NCBI GenBank assembly: GCA_024278755.1
Contig: JAJRSO010000012.1
Location: 62,001-126,000 of the forward strand
Direction: 5' to 3'
From: Calditrichota bacterium
GTDB taxonomy: Bacteria; Calditrichota; Calditrichia; Calditrichales; Calditrichaceae
Length of the DNA stretch: 64,000 bases
Made by a program: the position numbers and the translations under genes. Below, one piece after another: positions 44,231 through 53,123 of this stretch; position 1 is the stretch's first letter; every line of letters starts with the position of its first letter. Under the pieces are notes generated by a model. That model was given only the letters and a program-made list of their open reading frames with translations. It searched no databases and was not told where the DNA came from.

Positions 44231-44773
44231 CTATTCATTCCAAGTGTAAAGAGACGCAGTAAAGGTTGTAACCAGTTCATTCCCGTCAGGCTCCACCCGT
44301 TCAATGTTTATTTCTTCCGGGATCAGGTAAAACGGAAGTTTGTACCAGTCTTCCATAAATTTTCCGGCATCGAGATAGTCTCCGTAAACCGAAATTTCGA
44401 TTGGCAGCGAAACAATTTTATCATTGGGATCGGTGGCAAAATAGGTTGCCAGCGCGGGCGAGAAATCCATCAGTTTTAAATTATATTCACCGGCAAATTT
44501 TTTAAGTTTATGGGTCACATCCGACAATTCATTTTTGCTAACAAAACGGGTGCGTTCCTGGATTAACCGCTTTTGATCTTCTTCGTATTTTTTTTGAATA
44601 TTTGTATAATCGGCCTGGGCATGACGCGCGTTTTGCAGTTTTGCTTTAACGATGGCCATTTCCTGGTTAATCTTTTTCAGTTCACTGGTATTGGCATAAT
44701 CAATGAAAATATACCAGGATACAAAGATGATGACGACCAGCGATAAAAGCCCGATAAAAAGTTTACGTTCCAA
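44231..44773 (-). CDS. pilO: type IV pilus alignment protein PilO
   Basis: A 180-aa protein with an N-terminal membrane helix (LFIGLLSLVVIIFVSWYIFID), a coiled coil (LKKINQEMAIVKAKLQNARHAQ) and a ferredoxin-like C-terminal domain (LPIEISVYGDYLDAGKFMEDWYKLP). It starts with TTG at 44773, supported by GAGG 7 nt upstream. It forms the alignment subcomplex with PilN and PilP. Confidence 0.88.
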   Translation of the reverse strand: MERKLFIGLLSLVVIIFVSWYIFIDYANTSELKKINQEMAIVKAKLQNARHAQADYTNIQKKYEEDQKRLIQERTRFVSKNELSDVTHKLKKFAGEYNLKLMDFSPALATYFATDPNDKIVSLPIEISVYGDYLDAGKFMEDWYKLPFYLIPEEINIERVEPDGNELVTTFTASLYTWNE

Positions 44774-44791
44774 AATGAATCCTCATTAAAA

Positions 44792-46642
44792 CTATAAAAA
44801 TACACGTATCCCGAAGCGGGTTATCTTCTTCTCCGGATCTTTTAATTTATTTAGCAGTTCGATATGCTTAAAATATTTTAAATCGATCAGATGATTTACA
44901 AAATTAATCAGCGTAACATCGGCCATCAGCGGGTCGATTGTAATAATTCCGTTTATGTCCAATTGATATTTATACTCATTTTTAAATTTCTTTTTATCCG
45001 TCCCCGTATTAATCTGAATAAAATTCAGTTTGTCAAGCCGAATGGTGGGCGGTACTTCATTACTGAACAGGCGTAAAATATCCACGACCGGAGGGCGCTG
45101 CTGGATATAGCTTTTTAGTTCATTATTCTTTTTATTGACGTCGCCAATGAGTTGCTGGATTTCGCGATATTTCCCCTCCACCGGGTTTAACGCTTCATAT
45201 TCCTGATGATAACTGCGAATCAAAGCCTTCTTTTGCGCAATCAGTTTATACTGCCCATTCCATAAAAAGCCTAATACAACGAGTAAAAGCGCTAATAACG
45301 TACTTAATCCCATATTCAGTTTTTTAAACAGGAATTTTGTTTTATACTGCTGCGGTAAAATATTGGCAGCATTGGAATCCTGCAAAGTCGTACCAAGGGT
45401 TGAAAAGTATTCGCCAAATTCGATGGTGCGGTTGGGACGATCTTCAAACTGCGGGGTTAGAATAAATAGAGGAATATTAAGCCGGGATTTTAAATAGGGC
45501 AACAGGCTCTCTTTACGAATACCATAGCCGGTAACAAAAATTCGCTCGATATACTGCTGTACATTTTTCCCCTGAAAAAAGGCCAACGAACGTAAAATTT
45601 CGGAAAAGAAGGTATGCAGCACAGGGTTCTGTTTGTTCTTAAGATCTTTTATTCTGCTCAATAAACGGCTACGAACTTCGTCCGGCTTATCGGCCGAAAG
45701 GTCTTCGTTTACGCCTTTATTTCCGGCTCTGATCTCGTTGGTATCTGTGGGGTTGGAATGAATGGTGACTTCCAGATTACGCGAACCGATACTGACATTT
45801 CGGATAAATTCCACATCGCCGTTCTTGATGAAACACATCTGCGTTAGATCGTAACCAATGTCTATCAATAAATCTCTTCCCGGTCGGAATATCATACGCC
45901 GGTAAGCGGCCTGAATAGCGGAAGGCCTTGGAATAATACTGGATAATTCAATTCCTGCATTCTCAAACACCCGTAAATAGCTGGTTACAACCTCTTCCGG
46001 GGCGGCAAGTACCGAGATTCTTAGTTTTTCCAGCACTTCGTCTTCAAAGGTCTCGATAATTTCATAGGTCCAAATGGTCTTTTCATCGAAATTCTGCAAA
46101 TCATTTTCGTTCTTATGAAAAATGGCCTGTTTCAAATCGGCTTCTTTTTTCATTTTCGGAAAAACAACATGGCGGGAACTGATTTCCGGGCTAAAAATAC
46201 TGGCATGTGTTTCCATGCCTTTTTTATATACTTTCGATTTAACATTTTCCAGAGCAATCTGCAACGCTTTACTGCGGTCTTTCTCTTCCGAGGGAAATTG
46301 CTGATAGCCCCAGTCCAGAACCTGAACTTCCGTTTTGGTCTTTTTAACCAACACATAGCGTACTTTATCGGCATCGATATCCAGGCCCAAACTTTTACGA
46401 GCGCTTAGCTTTTGAATAAACGGCATATCCGTATAAAACTGGTCGTTAAGATAGAGCCGTGCCGGCGCGGATTTTTCGGGCGCCGCATTTACTTTCTTCC
46501 CGGAAACAGATTTTTTGAAAGACCCGGAAGACTCCTGTTTTATTTTTTTTGTCTTTGGCTTATTTGTTTTAGGAGCCAAGTCTCTTTCAGGAGCTACAGT
46601 CTTTTTCGAATTTTCAGAAGTTTCGCGTTTCATCTCTGCCAT
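44792..46642 (-). CDS. PilM-PilN fusion protein
   Basis: A 616-aa protein joining two usually separate pilus parts. After a basic, low-complexity first 70 residues comes an actin-like PilM domain (GLDIDADKVRYVLVKK, then RDLLIDIGYDLTQMCFIKNGDVEFIRNVSIGS, then RIFVTGYGIRKESLLPYL). A transmembrane helix near residue 450 (GLSTLLALLLVVLGFLW) leads into a PilN coiled coil and ferredoxin-like domain. The fusion fixes 1:1 stoichiometry of the cytoplasmic ring and alignment complex. There is no clear ribosome site at 46642. Confidence 0.88.
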   Translation of the reverse strand: MAEMKRETSENSKKTVAPERDLAPKTNKPKTKKIKQESSGSFKKSVSGKKVNAAPEKSAPARLYLNDQFYTDMPFIQKLSARKSLGLDIDADKVRYVLVKKTKTEVQVLDWGYQQFPSEEKDRSKALQIALENVKSKVYKKGMETHASIFSPEISSRHVVFPKMKKEADLKQAIFHKNENDLQNFDEKTIWTYEIIETFEDEVLEKLRISVLAAPEEVVTSYLRVFENAGIELSSIIPRPSAIQAAYRRMIFRPGRDLLIDIGYDLTQMCFIKNGDVEFIRNVSIGSRNLEVTIHSNPTDTNEIRAGNKGVNEDLSADKPDEVRSRLLSRIKDLKNKQNPVLHTFFSEILRSLAFFQGKNVQQYIERIFVTGYGIRKESLLPYLKSRLNIPLFILTPQFEDRPNRTIEFGEYFSTLGTTLQDSNAANILPQQYKTKFLFKKLNMGLSTLLALLLVVLGFLWNGQYKLIAQKKALIRSYHQEYEALNPVEGKYREIQQLIGDVNKKNNELKSYIQQRPPVVDILRLFSNEVPPTIRLDKLNFIQINTGTDKKKFKNEYKYQLDINGIITIDPLMADVTLINFVNHLIDLKYFKHIELLNKLKDPEKKITRFGIRVFL

Positions 46643-46676
46643 ATCGTTAAATTAAGATTCCGTTAAAGTAAAACCG

Positions 46677-47621
46677 TTAATGTTGTCTGTTCCAGCGGCT
46701 ATTAAAAACAACCAGCGGACCGCCGTTAACCGAGTGTTGCATAAACCCGTTAATACGTGTTCTATTATAATGAACCAGTGTGTTTTTAAGTATTCCCCAA
46801 AAATAACTTCTTCCGGATACGTTTCCATTGACAATCAGGCCTCCGTCAATGTAGTATAAGCGCCAACTTCCTAATGCACTAAAGGAACCAGGATTCGGTT
46901 GATAAAAAAGGCCATTGTAAAAGGAAAGCAGAGTCGAATTCAGCGTAATATTTCTTCCGGCCACAAAGGTGCCGATTACGCCTGAAAGAAAAATAAAGTT
47001 ATAGTTATTAATTAATAAATCATTTTCAACAAAGGCAAGATCGTTTACAAATGTAAAAGGCGAGTTAATCGTTAAATTCCCCGGGAAATAATGCAGGGGT
47101 CTGGCGCGCTCACGTAACTCTTCTAATTCAAATTTAGGCATATGGGTAGCATGGCTTTTTTTCCCTAAGCCGCCGCCGCTAACCCTTACATTACTGATAC
47201 TACCTGTGCTGTAAATAGCATAATTGGAAACATCAATATAGTTAATTCCTTTGGTAACTGTTTGCGAAAAATTTGCTGTTCGCCCGATTGATGTTATAAC
47301 CAGGCTATCCTGCCCGATAAGGGAAAGTGTTATTTCCGCTTCGGTTCCCCCGCCGGCTTGCATGGTTTCGTTGTAACCATGCAAGCCGCCAAGACTGGCA
47401 TTTGCCACCGCATATTCCATAACGCCCCGTAGTGCATATTCAACACCCGATTCCGCCGCATAAAGGGCTCGCGGACGGGCAAGATTAACGCTTTGCATCT
47501 TATAATCGGCAATAACCATGGTGGTAATGGCAGCGCCCATTATGCCCAGAAACAGGATAAAAAAGAGAATATTCAGCAGCATCATACCGCGTTCGTCTTT
47601 TATCGGTTTAATTGCGAACAT
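46677..47621 (-). CDS. PilX-like minor pilin
   Basis: A 314-aa protein. The N-terminus KDERGMMLLNILFFILFLGIMGA is a PilX_N-type hydrophobic helix. There is no standard GFTLIE, so processing by PilD is uncertain. The remainder is beta-rich and glycine-rich with no recognised domain. The coding region contains a perfect 14-bp stem-loop at 47354-47388. It overlaps the next prepilin gene upstream by 14 nt. Confidence 0.75.
   Translation of the reverse strand: MFAIKPIKDERGMMLLNILFFILFLGIMGAAITTMVIADYKMQSVNLARPRALYAAESGVEYALRGVMEYAVANASLGGLHGYNETMQAGGGTEAEITLSLIGQDSLVITSIGRTANFSQTVTKGINYIDVSNYAIYSTGSISNVRVSGGGLGKKSHATHMPKFELEELRERARPLHYFPGNLTINSPFTFVNDLAFVENDLLINNYNFIFLSGVIGTFVAGRNITLNSTLLSFYNGLFYQPNPGSFSALGSWRLYYIDGGLIVNGNVSGRSYFWGILKNTLVHYNRTRINGFMQHSVNGGPLVVFNSRWNRQH
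47354..47388. repeat. 14-bp perfect stem-loop within the PilX-like coding sequence
   Basis: Arms CGGCTTGCATGGTT / AACCATGCAAGCCG around a 7-nt loop, all inside the open frame (encoding around LHGYNETMQ). Such a long perfect hairpin is unlikely by chance within a coding region. Confidence 0.6.
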
Positions 47622-48117
47622 AAAACTGCTCCGTTAATCTGAAGTTGTCGGAATCGACCGTCCTGCTTAAATCCACTTCGATAAATTTTATATCGGTTTT
47701 TGTCGCTGTGGGCGATAAATTTGAATCCAGGAAACGAAAGGGCGCCACCGATAACTGGTCCACCAAATCCCTCCAGGTTCCTGAATTTATTTTTTTCTGG
47801 AGCACCCCGGAAGCGTTTCTGCGGTAATAAATTGTATTATGGCTAAGGGTCTGAAATGTCAAATTATCTGTTTTAGCGCCGCCAGCGGAAACGGCAATGA
47901 GTAATTCCGGTTTTATCATCTGGCAATCGTTTTTTAACTGCTGCATGGCTTTGCGCACGTCCCAGCGCTGGATAGTATTGGAATTGACCATGTTAAATGT
48001 ATTGGCATTAAGCGCAATCACACCGTATCCGACCAGCGTTAAAATTCCCATGATAACAATGGATACTGTCAACTCCATCAGGGTAAAACCGGCTTCTCTG
48101 TTTTGCGCTGCCATCAT
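47608..48117 (-). CDS. minor prepilin, PilW/GspJ-like
   Basis: A 169-aa protein with prepilin leader and class III signal EAGFTLMELTVSIVIMGI (cleavage expected before Phe). The soluble domain resembles a GspJ/PilW pseudopilin by size. It is probably part of the tip complex that primes pilus assembly. Tandem ATG codons; the first is 4 nt after the previous stop. Confidence 0.85.
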   Translation of the reverse strand: MMAAQNREAGFTLMELTVSIVIMGILTLVGYGVIALNANTFNMVNSNTIQRWDVRKAMQQLKNDCQMIKPELLIAVSAGGAKTDNLTFQTLSHNTIYYRRNASGVLQKKINSGTWRDLVDQLSVAPFRFLDSNLSPTATKTDIKFIEVDLSRTVDSDNFRLTEQFYVRN

Positions 48118-48120
48118 ACA

Positions 48121-48558
48121 TCATTCCATATAATATTTTGTAAGACGTACGTTTAGTGTATAACTGTTGCTAATGCGTGGATTTGTAACGGCAACCGCTA
48201 CTTCCCATGCGTTCAGGGCGGCATTCCCCCAATTAGTAATCGCTGTCACGGTAACGGTGCGATGATAATCATCGGCTAAGCTTTCATCTACTTCAAATTG
48301 GGTTGGATCCTGGTACCATGTCCAGTCGGTTTCTTTTTTTGCAATAATCTCTTCCATCTTATTTTGTGCCAAAGCGGCCATCTGGTCCAAAACGGCGCCG
48401 TCCGATGCCTTGGCAGACAACGAAGCGTACAAAGAAAAAATAGCCGGTAAAGCGACCCCGATGATCACGATGGCTACAATAAGCTCAATAAGCGTAAAAC
48501 CCTGTTCAGTCGCAATAAATATGTTTCGTTTTGTTACGGCTTTCATCGCTTTTTCCAT
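48121..48558 (-). CDS. minor prepilin, PilV/GspI-like
   Basis: A 145-aa prepilin with signal EQGFTLIELIVAIVIIGVAL. The later ALAQNKMEEIIAKKE and VTAITNWGNAALNAWEVAVAV segments resemble PilV/GspI proteins. A second ATG four codons in has a better-spaced GGA and may be the true start. Confidence 0.83.
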   Translation of the reverse strand: MEKAMKAVTKRNIFIATEQGFTLIELIVAIVIIGVALPAIFSLYASLSAKASDGAVLDQMAALAQNKMEEIIAKKETDWTWYQDPTQFEVDESLADDYHRTVTVTAITNWGNAALNAWEVAVAVTNPRISNSYTLNVRLTKYYME

Positions 48559-48582
48559 TTATAAACCGACTTGTTTTAACTT

Positions 48583-48945
48583 TTAGCGCACGAGCAGTAT
48601 CCCGTTTACAACGCTAACCGCGTAATCCATTCCATTCTGCTTGACAGGCGTATTTCCATCCGAAAAGAAAGAATTCGAATTGCCATTGTACTGATTTACC
48701 GCATCTGCAAGGGTATAGGTAATGTCGTCCGTTACATGTTCAGTAAAATACAGGAGAATTGCCGCTTCTACTGCTTTTCTGTTTTCCGTATCAGCCGAGT
48801 TTTTAACAGACACCGTTAAGTCCAGATATTTCGGAATCGCAATGAGTGCAATAATACCCAATATTACAATAACAACAACTAATTCGATTAATGTAAAGCC
48901 ATTTTCATCTGTTTTGTTTATATTTCCATAAACGGCTATTTTCAT
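48583..48945 (-). CDS. type IV pilin, second copy
   Basis: A 120-aa prepilin with signal ENGFTLIELVVVIVILGII. It is a close paralogue of 49035-49376, sharing the SDGNTP motif and the ending pattern VVNGILLVR. The extra N-terminal nine residues suggest divergence. It lies downstream of the major pilin terminator, so it is probably expressed at a lower level. Confidence 0.88.
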   Translation of the reverse strand: MKIAVYGNINKTDENGFTLIELVVVIVILGIIALIAIPKYLDLTVSVKNSADTENRKAVEAAILLYFTEHVTDDITYTLADAVNQYNGNSNSFFSDGNTPVKQNGMDYAVSVVNGILLVR

Positions 48946-48998
48946 TATTTATCCGGATTTGGGAATAAATAAAATGGGCCAAACCTAATCTCAAAACA

Positions 48999-49020
48999 AG
49001 CGGCGCCCGAAGACGCCGCT
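48999..49020 (-). terminator. hairpin after the first pilin gene
   Basis: Arms AGCGGCG / CGCCGCT with an 8-nt loop, 15 nt past the pilin stop, followed on the minus strand by TTGTTTT. It fits a partial terminator that sets high pilin relative to downstream genes. Confidence 0.6.
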
Positions 49021-49034
49021 CATTTTGACTAAAT

Positions 49035-49376
49035 TCAATTGACGACAAGGGCGCCACCTACCACACTAACCGAGAAATCCGTTCCATCCGATTTGGTCGG
49101 TGTATTTCCGTCCGAAAAGAAGGCGTCCGAATCGGTATTGTATTGATCAACCGCATCGGACAACGTATAGGTATTGTCACTGGCTACCTGCTGGGCAAAA
49201 TACATCATAACAGCCGCTTCAATTGCACGCTGGTTTGCAGTATCGGCAGCATCGTTTGCGCTGGATGTTAAATCCATATACTTGGGTACCGCAATGGCTG
49301 CCAAAATACCAAGAATTACGATGACAACTACCAGTTCAATCAACGTAAAACCTTTTTCATTCCTGTACATCTTCAT
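49035..49376 (-). CDS. major type IV pilin
   Basis: A 113-aa prepilin with signal EKGFTLIELVVVIVILGILAAIAVPKYMDL and a compact C-terminal domain (FFSDGNTPTKSDGTDFSVSVVGGALVVN). It is short for a major pilin. AGGAGG precedes the ATG and a terminator-like hairpin follows the gene, so it is probably the most abundant pilus subunit. Between PilC and the second pilin. Confidence 0.9.
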   Translation of the reverse strand: MKMYRNEKGFTLIELVVVIVILGILAAIAVPKYMDLTSSANDAADTANQRAIEAAVMMYFAQQVASDNTYTLSDAVDQYNTDSDAFFSDGNTPTKSDGTDFSVSVVGGALVVN

Positions 49377-49410
49377 TGTTTCCTCCTGTTGTGTGTTTGG
49401 TTGGTAACTA

Positions 49411-50610
49411 TTACATCATATCCATCATGTCCCACATGGGCATAAACATAGCCAGAGCCAAAAGAAGAATCATTCCTCCCATGATAACCGTAACGATCGG
49501 CTCTATCAGCGAAGTCATATTTGCAACCGTATCCGACACTTCCCGATTATAATATTCCGAGACACTATACAGCATTTCATCCAGACTTCCCGATTTCTCT
49601 CCGATTGAAATCATTTCTATTAGCAAAGAAGTAAAATAAGGGCTTTGCGCAATGGAGTCCGCGATTTTTTCTCCTTTACTTATTTTGTCGGCGACTATGC
49701 CCAATTCTTTATTATAAACCGTATTATCCATCGTCTGCTGCATAATTTCGAAAGCCCGGGTGATATTAATGCCGGTTTTGTTCATTGTATAAAATAATTT
49801 TGCGAAACGCGAAACATTCACTTTTTTAATAAACTCTCCCATTATAGGAAGTTTTAATAATAAATAATCCAGCTTGTATTTCCCCTGTGGCGTACGGACA
49901 GCCAGCACAACCGCCGTAATCAGGGCAGCAATCAGTACAAGCATCAGCAAACCGTAGTCGGTAAACAAATAGTACATACCCATTAATATTTTAGTCGGTA
50001 AAGGCAGTTCATTACCGGTGGATTGAAACATCGGAATAAAGTTCGGAATTACGGTTGTCGTAAAGACGACGAAAGCGCCGATAATCCCGATAAATACAAA
50101 CATGGGATACCGGAAGGCTTTCTTTACATCTTTGCGCATTTGACTGTCACTGGCCATAAAATCATGCACGTACAACAGTGTTTCTTCCAGAGTTCCGCTT
50201 ATTTCGCCAATCCTGACAGAATTAATATAAATGGATGGGAACACTTTAGGGAATTGCGATAAAGCATCAGAAAACTTACTGCCACCTTCAATATCGGTTT
50301 GGATGGATTCGATAATCGTTTTAAATCCTTCGTCCGGCGTTTGTTCTTTTAAGGCACGTAAACTGGCGATTATGGGAACGCCGGCTTTAAGCAACGTGTA
50401 AAGCTGCTTGGTAAAGTGCAATACAATGTTTTCTTTAACCGTTAATTTAAATTGATCTGTTTTTTTCCCGGACTTCACTTCCTGAACGGATATAACCACC
50501 ATTTTCATATCCTGAAGCTGACGCTTTACATCTTTTACATCCGGCGCCATCAGCACACTTTCGATGGTGGTTCCTTCGGGGTTGATCGCTTTATATTTAA
50601 AGTTGGGCAT
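49411..50610 (-). CDS. pilC: type IV pilus platform protein PilC
   Basis: A 399-aa GspF-family membrane protein with two GspF domains (KAGVPIIASLRALKEQTPDEGFK; NKTGINITRAFEIMQQTMDN) and three transmembrane helices. It is the inner-membrane platform of the assembly motor. AGGT precedes the ATG. Confidence 0.94.
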   Translation of the reverse strand: MPNFKYKAINPEGTTIESVLMAPDVKDVKRQLQDMKMVVISVQEVKSGKKTDQFKLTVKENIVLHFTKQLYTLLKAGVPIIASLRALKEQTPDEGFKTIIESIQTDIEGGSKFSDALSQFPKVFPSIYINSVRIGEISGTLEETLLYVHDFMASDSQMRKDVKKAFRYPMFVFIGIIGAFVVFTTTVIPNFIPMFQSTGNELPLPTKILMGMYYLFTDYGLLMLVLIAALITAVVLAVRTPQGKYKLDYLLLKLPIMGEFIKKVNVSRFAKLFYTMNKTGINITRAFEIMQQTMDNTVYNKELGIVADKISKGEKIADSIAQSPYFTSLLIEMISIGEKSGSLDEMLYSVSEYYNREVSDTVANMTSLIEPIVTVIMGGMILLLALAMFMPMWDMMDMM

Positions 50611-50622
50611 TGCTCTACCTAT

Positions 50623-51393
50623 TTACGTTAGCAACGAAATATAAAAATCAAATAGTTCTTTTTGCCATAGTACCAGAAAAAAGACGCCCAGAGAAAAAAA
50701 GGGGCCCATCGGTATATAATTATTTATCGGTTGTTTTTTTAATAGTTTTAATAAAATAAAATACAGAGCCGCAAAAACATAACCGGCATAAAGACTCACC
50801 AATACCAATTTCCAGCCCAGCAATAACCCCAGCACTGCGGCAAATTTAACGTCCCCCATTCCCATGCTTTCCTTTTTAAAATACCAGCGGCCAAACAAGG
50901 CGAATAACAACAGTAGCCCACCACCGGCCAGAGCGCCCGTCAAGGCCTCGTTCCAGGGAATTATATGCAGCCACCCGTTAAGAGCCACCCCTCCGACTGC
51001 CAGAAAAAGCAGTGTTTTATTTTTAATGAATTGTGTATCCATATCAATAAAAGAGAGTACAAGTAATGTATAGAAGAGAAAAAGATAAAAAATGATTTTG
51101 GGAGAGAATCCAAAATTTAAATACAAAACAACCGAAAGCAGAGCGCTTAACAACTCAATCCCCGGGTAACGCAGTGAAACAGCGGCCCCGCAAAAAGCAC
51201 ATTTCCCTTTTAAAAACAGATATGAAAGAACGGGAATATTATGATAAAATTTAAGGGGAGCATTGCAGTGTGGGCAGTGTGAACCAGGGAAAATAAGAGA
51301 TTCGTTTTTCGGTAAACGGTAAATACAAACATTTAAAAAACTACCGATTACCGTTCCGCCGATGAAAAATATCAACATAATCGGCATTGTCAT
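50623..51393 (-). CDS. pilD: prepilin peptidase PilD
   Basis: A 256-aa polytopic aspartic protease that cleaves and N-methylates prepilins. The N-terminal cytoplasmic loop carries two CxxC pairs (CPHCNAP, CAFCGAA). The catalytic aspartates sit in SFIDMDT and GMGDVKFA. Its ATG overlaps the PilB stop (ATGA). Confidence 0.95.
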   Translation of the reverse strand: MTMPIMLIFFIGGTVIGSFLNVCIYRLPKNESLIFPGSHCPHCNAPLKFYHNIPVLSYLFLKGKCAFCGAAVSLRYPGIELLSALLSVVLYLNFGFSPKIIFYLFLFYTLLVLSFIDMDTQFIKNKTLLFLAVGGVALNGWLHIIPWNEALTGALAGGGLLLLFALFGRWYFKKESMGMGDVKFAAVLGLLLGWKLVLVSLYAGYVFAALYFILLKLLKKQPINNYIPMGPFFSLGVFFLVLWQKELFDFYISLLT

Positions 51394-53099
51394 ATTAATT
51401 TAAAATCCACCGGGTCCACTTCCTCGTGCGCGATGGTCTCCTGCGGCTTTTGTATTGGCATATTTCCTTTGCGTCCCAATACCTTTTTAACTCTGGCAAT
51501 TAGGATTTCCCGCTTTATCGGTTTTGTTAAATAATCATCGCCGCCAAGCTCAAGACTTTTTACCTCACTCTCAGGCGTCTTCATTCCGGTTAAAATTATT
51601 ACCGGGACATTCATCGTTTCCGGCTCGGCCCGTAAATGCTGTAATAATTCATACCCGTCCATTCGGGGCATCATAATATCGAGTAAGATAACATCGGGCG
51701 TTTTCTTTTTAATTTTTTCCAGCGCGTCTACACCGTCCTGTGCCTCTTCCACTTTCCAGTCGGTATATTTTTCCACCATAACCCGTAGCATTTTTCGGGA
51801 AACTTCATAATCTTCCACAATCATAACCCGAATATTTTCTCCTGCCTCTCCACCGCCAAAAACAGGAACTTCCGCTGATTCGGAGGGATGCGGCGAATTT
51901 TCTTGTGACATGGGGGCAGTTTTCTTCTCTTCCTTGTTTTTCGACGAATCGGGATTGATGGTTCTCAAAACTTCATTGTAATCCGTTATTCCCTCTCCTA
52001 GCAACGAAATTGCATTTTCGAAAAGGTTCTGGAATCCATTCTTTTTTGCCAGGTTACGGAGTTCAACCAGAGGGGCGCCGGCATTTATTTTTTCTTTAAT
52101 GGCCATATCCAAAATAAGAATTTCATATATTCCCACCCGTCCTTTGTAACCGGTAAACCCACACTCCTGACACCCCTTCGCTTCATATATTTCACCCGAT
52201 GCCGAGGTCTGATTCATAAAAAATGAAAGTTTTGGATCAACATTTTCTTCTTTCACTTTTACTTTACAATGCGGACATAAACGACGCAGCAAACGCTGAG
52301 CAATGACGGCCTGCAGTGATTCGGTAATCTTAAATTTATCAATCCCCATATCCCGAAGCCGCGAAATGGTGGCGAAGGTGTCGTTGGTATGCAGAGTACT
52401 TAAAACAAGGTGGCCGGTTTGCGCAGCCTGAATGGCAATTTCCGCCGTTTCTCCATCCCGGATTTCGCCCACTAAAATCACATCCGGATCCTGCCGCAGG
52501 AAAGAGCGTAGAGCGCTGGCAAAGGTAACGCCTGCTTTTTTATTTACCTGCACCTGGTTGATGCCATCCATATTATATTCGATGGGATCTTCAATGGTCA
52601 ATATATTGTTTGCGGTAGATTTAATACTGTTAATGGCAGCGTACAATGTGGTACTTTTGCCGGAACCTGTGGGACCTGTTACCAAAACCATACCCTCTTT
52701 AAAATCAAAGCATTTTTTTAACAGCGTATAATTATTTCCGCGGACACCCATTTTTTCGAAGGAGACGGCCGCATTTTTTTTATCTAAAATTCGTATAACT
52801 ATTTTTTCACCGTAATTAGTGGGCAAAACGGAAACACGTAAATCGACATCTCTGTCGTTTACAAAGATCTTTGCCTTGCCATCCTGCGGCTTACGGGTTT
52901 CTGCAATATTGAGATCCGAAATAATCTTTATGCGGCTAACCAGGCTGGGATAAACGGTTTTAGGTACCTGCATTAAATTCCGCAAGACACCGTCAATTCT
53001 GATACGTACATGCGCTATGGTTTCTTCCGGCTCGATGTGAATATCGCTGGCCGAATCGTCTACGGCATCGGCAAAGATCTGGTTTACCAGTTTTACCAC
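51390..53099 (-). CDS. pilB: PilB assembly ATPase domain fused to a C-terminal receiver
   Basis: A 569-aa protein. The GspE/PilB ATPase core starts at VKLVNQIFADAVDDSASDIHIEP, then Walker A GPTGSGKSTT, Walker B DPDVILVGEIRD, TGHLVLSTLHTND and the tetracysteine site (CPHC...CQEC). Around residues 425-555 there is a complete receiver (RVMIVEDYEV, phosphoacceptor in LLDIMMPRMDG, Lys in YLTKPI). The receiver fusion is unusual. The start GTG at 53099 cuts into a conserved APVVKLVN motif; the frame is open upstream only as far as the TAA at 53124-53126, which also ends the N-terminal part. It may therefore be one gene of about 748 codons broken by a nonsense codon. Confidence 0.92.
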   Translation of the reverse strand: MVKLVNQIFADAVDDSASDIHIEPEETIAHVRIRIDGVLRNLMQVPKTVYPSLVSRIKIISDLNIAETRKPQDGKAKIFVNDRDVDLRVSVLPTNYGEKIVIRILDKKNAAVSFEKMGVRGNNYTLLKKCFDFKEGMVLVTGPTGSGKSTTLYAAINSIKSTANNILTIEDPIEYNMDGINQVQVNKKAGVTFASALRSFLRQDPDVILVGEIRDGETAEIAIQAAQTGHLVLSTLHTNDTFATISRLRDMGIDKFKITESLQAVIAQRLLRRLCPHCKVKVKEENVDPKLSFFMNQTSASGEIYEAKGCQECGFTGYKGRVGIYEILILDMAIKEKINAGAPLVELRNLAKKNGFQNLFENAISLLGEGITDYNEVLRTINPDSSKNKEEKKTAPMSQENSPHPSESAEVPVFGGGEAGENIRVMIVEDYEVSRKMLRVMVEKYTDWKVEEAQDGVDALEKIKKKTPDVILLDIMMPRMDGYELLQHLRAEPETMNVPVIILTGMKTPESEVKSLELGGDDYLTKPIKREILIARVKKVLGRKGNMPIQKPQETIAHEEVDPVDFKLI

Positions 53100-53123
53100 A
53101 GGGGCAGGATTTCGTTCTGTTTC

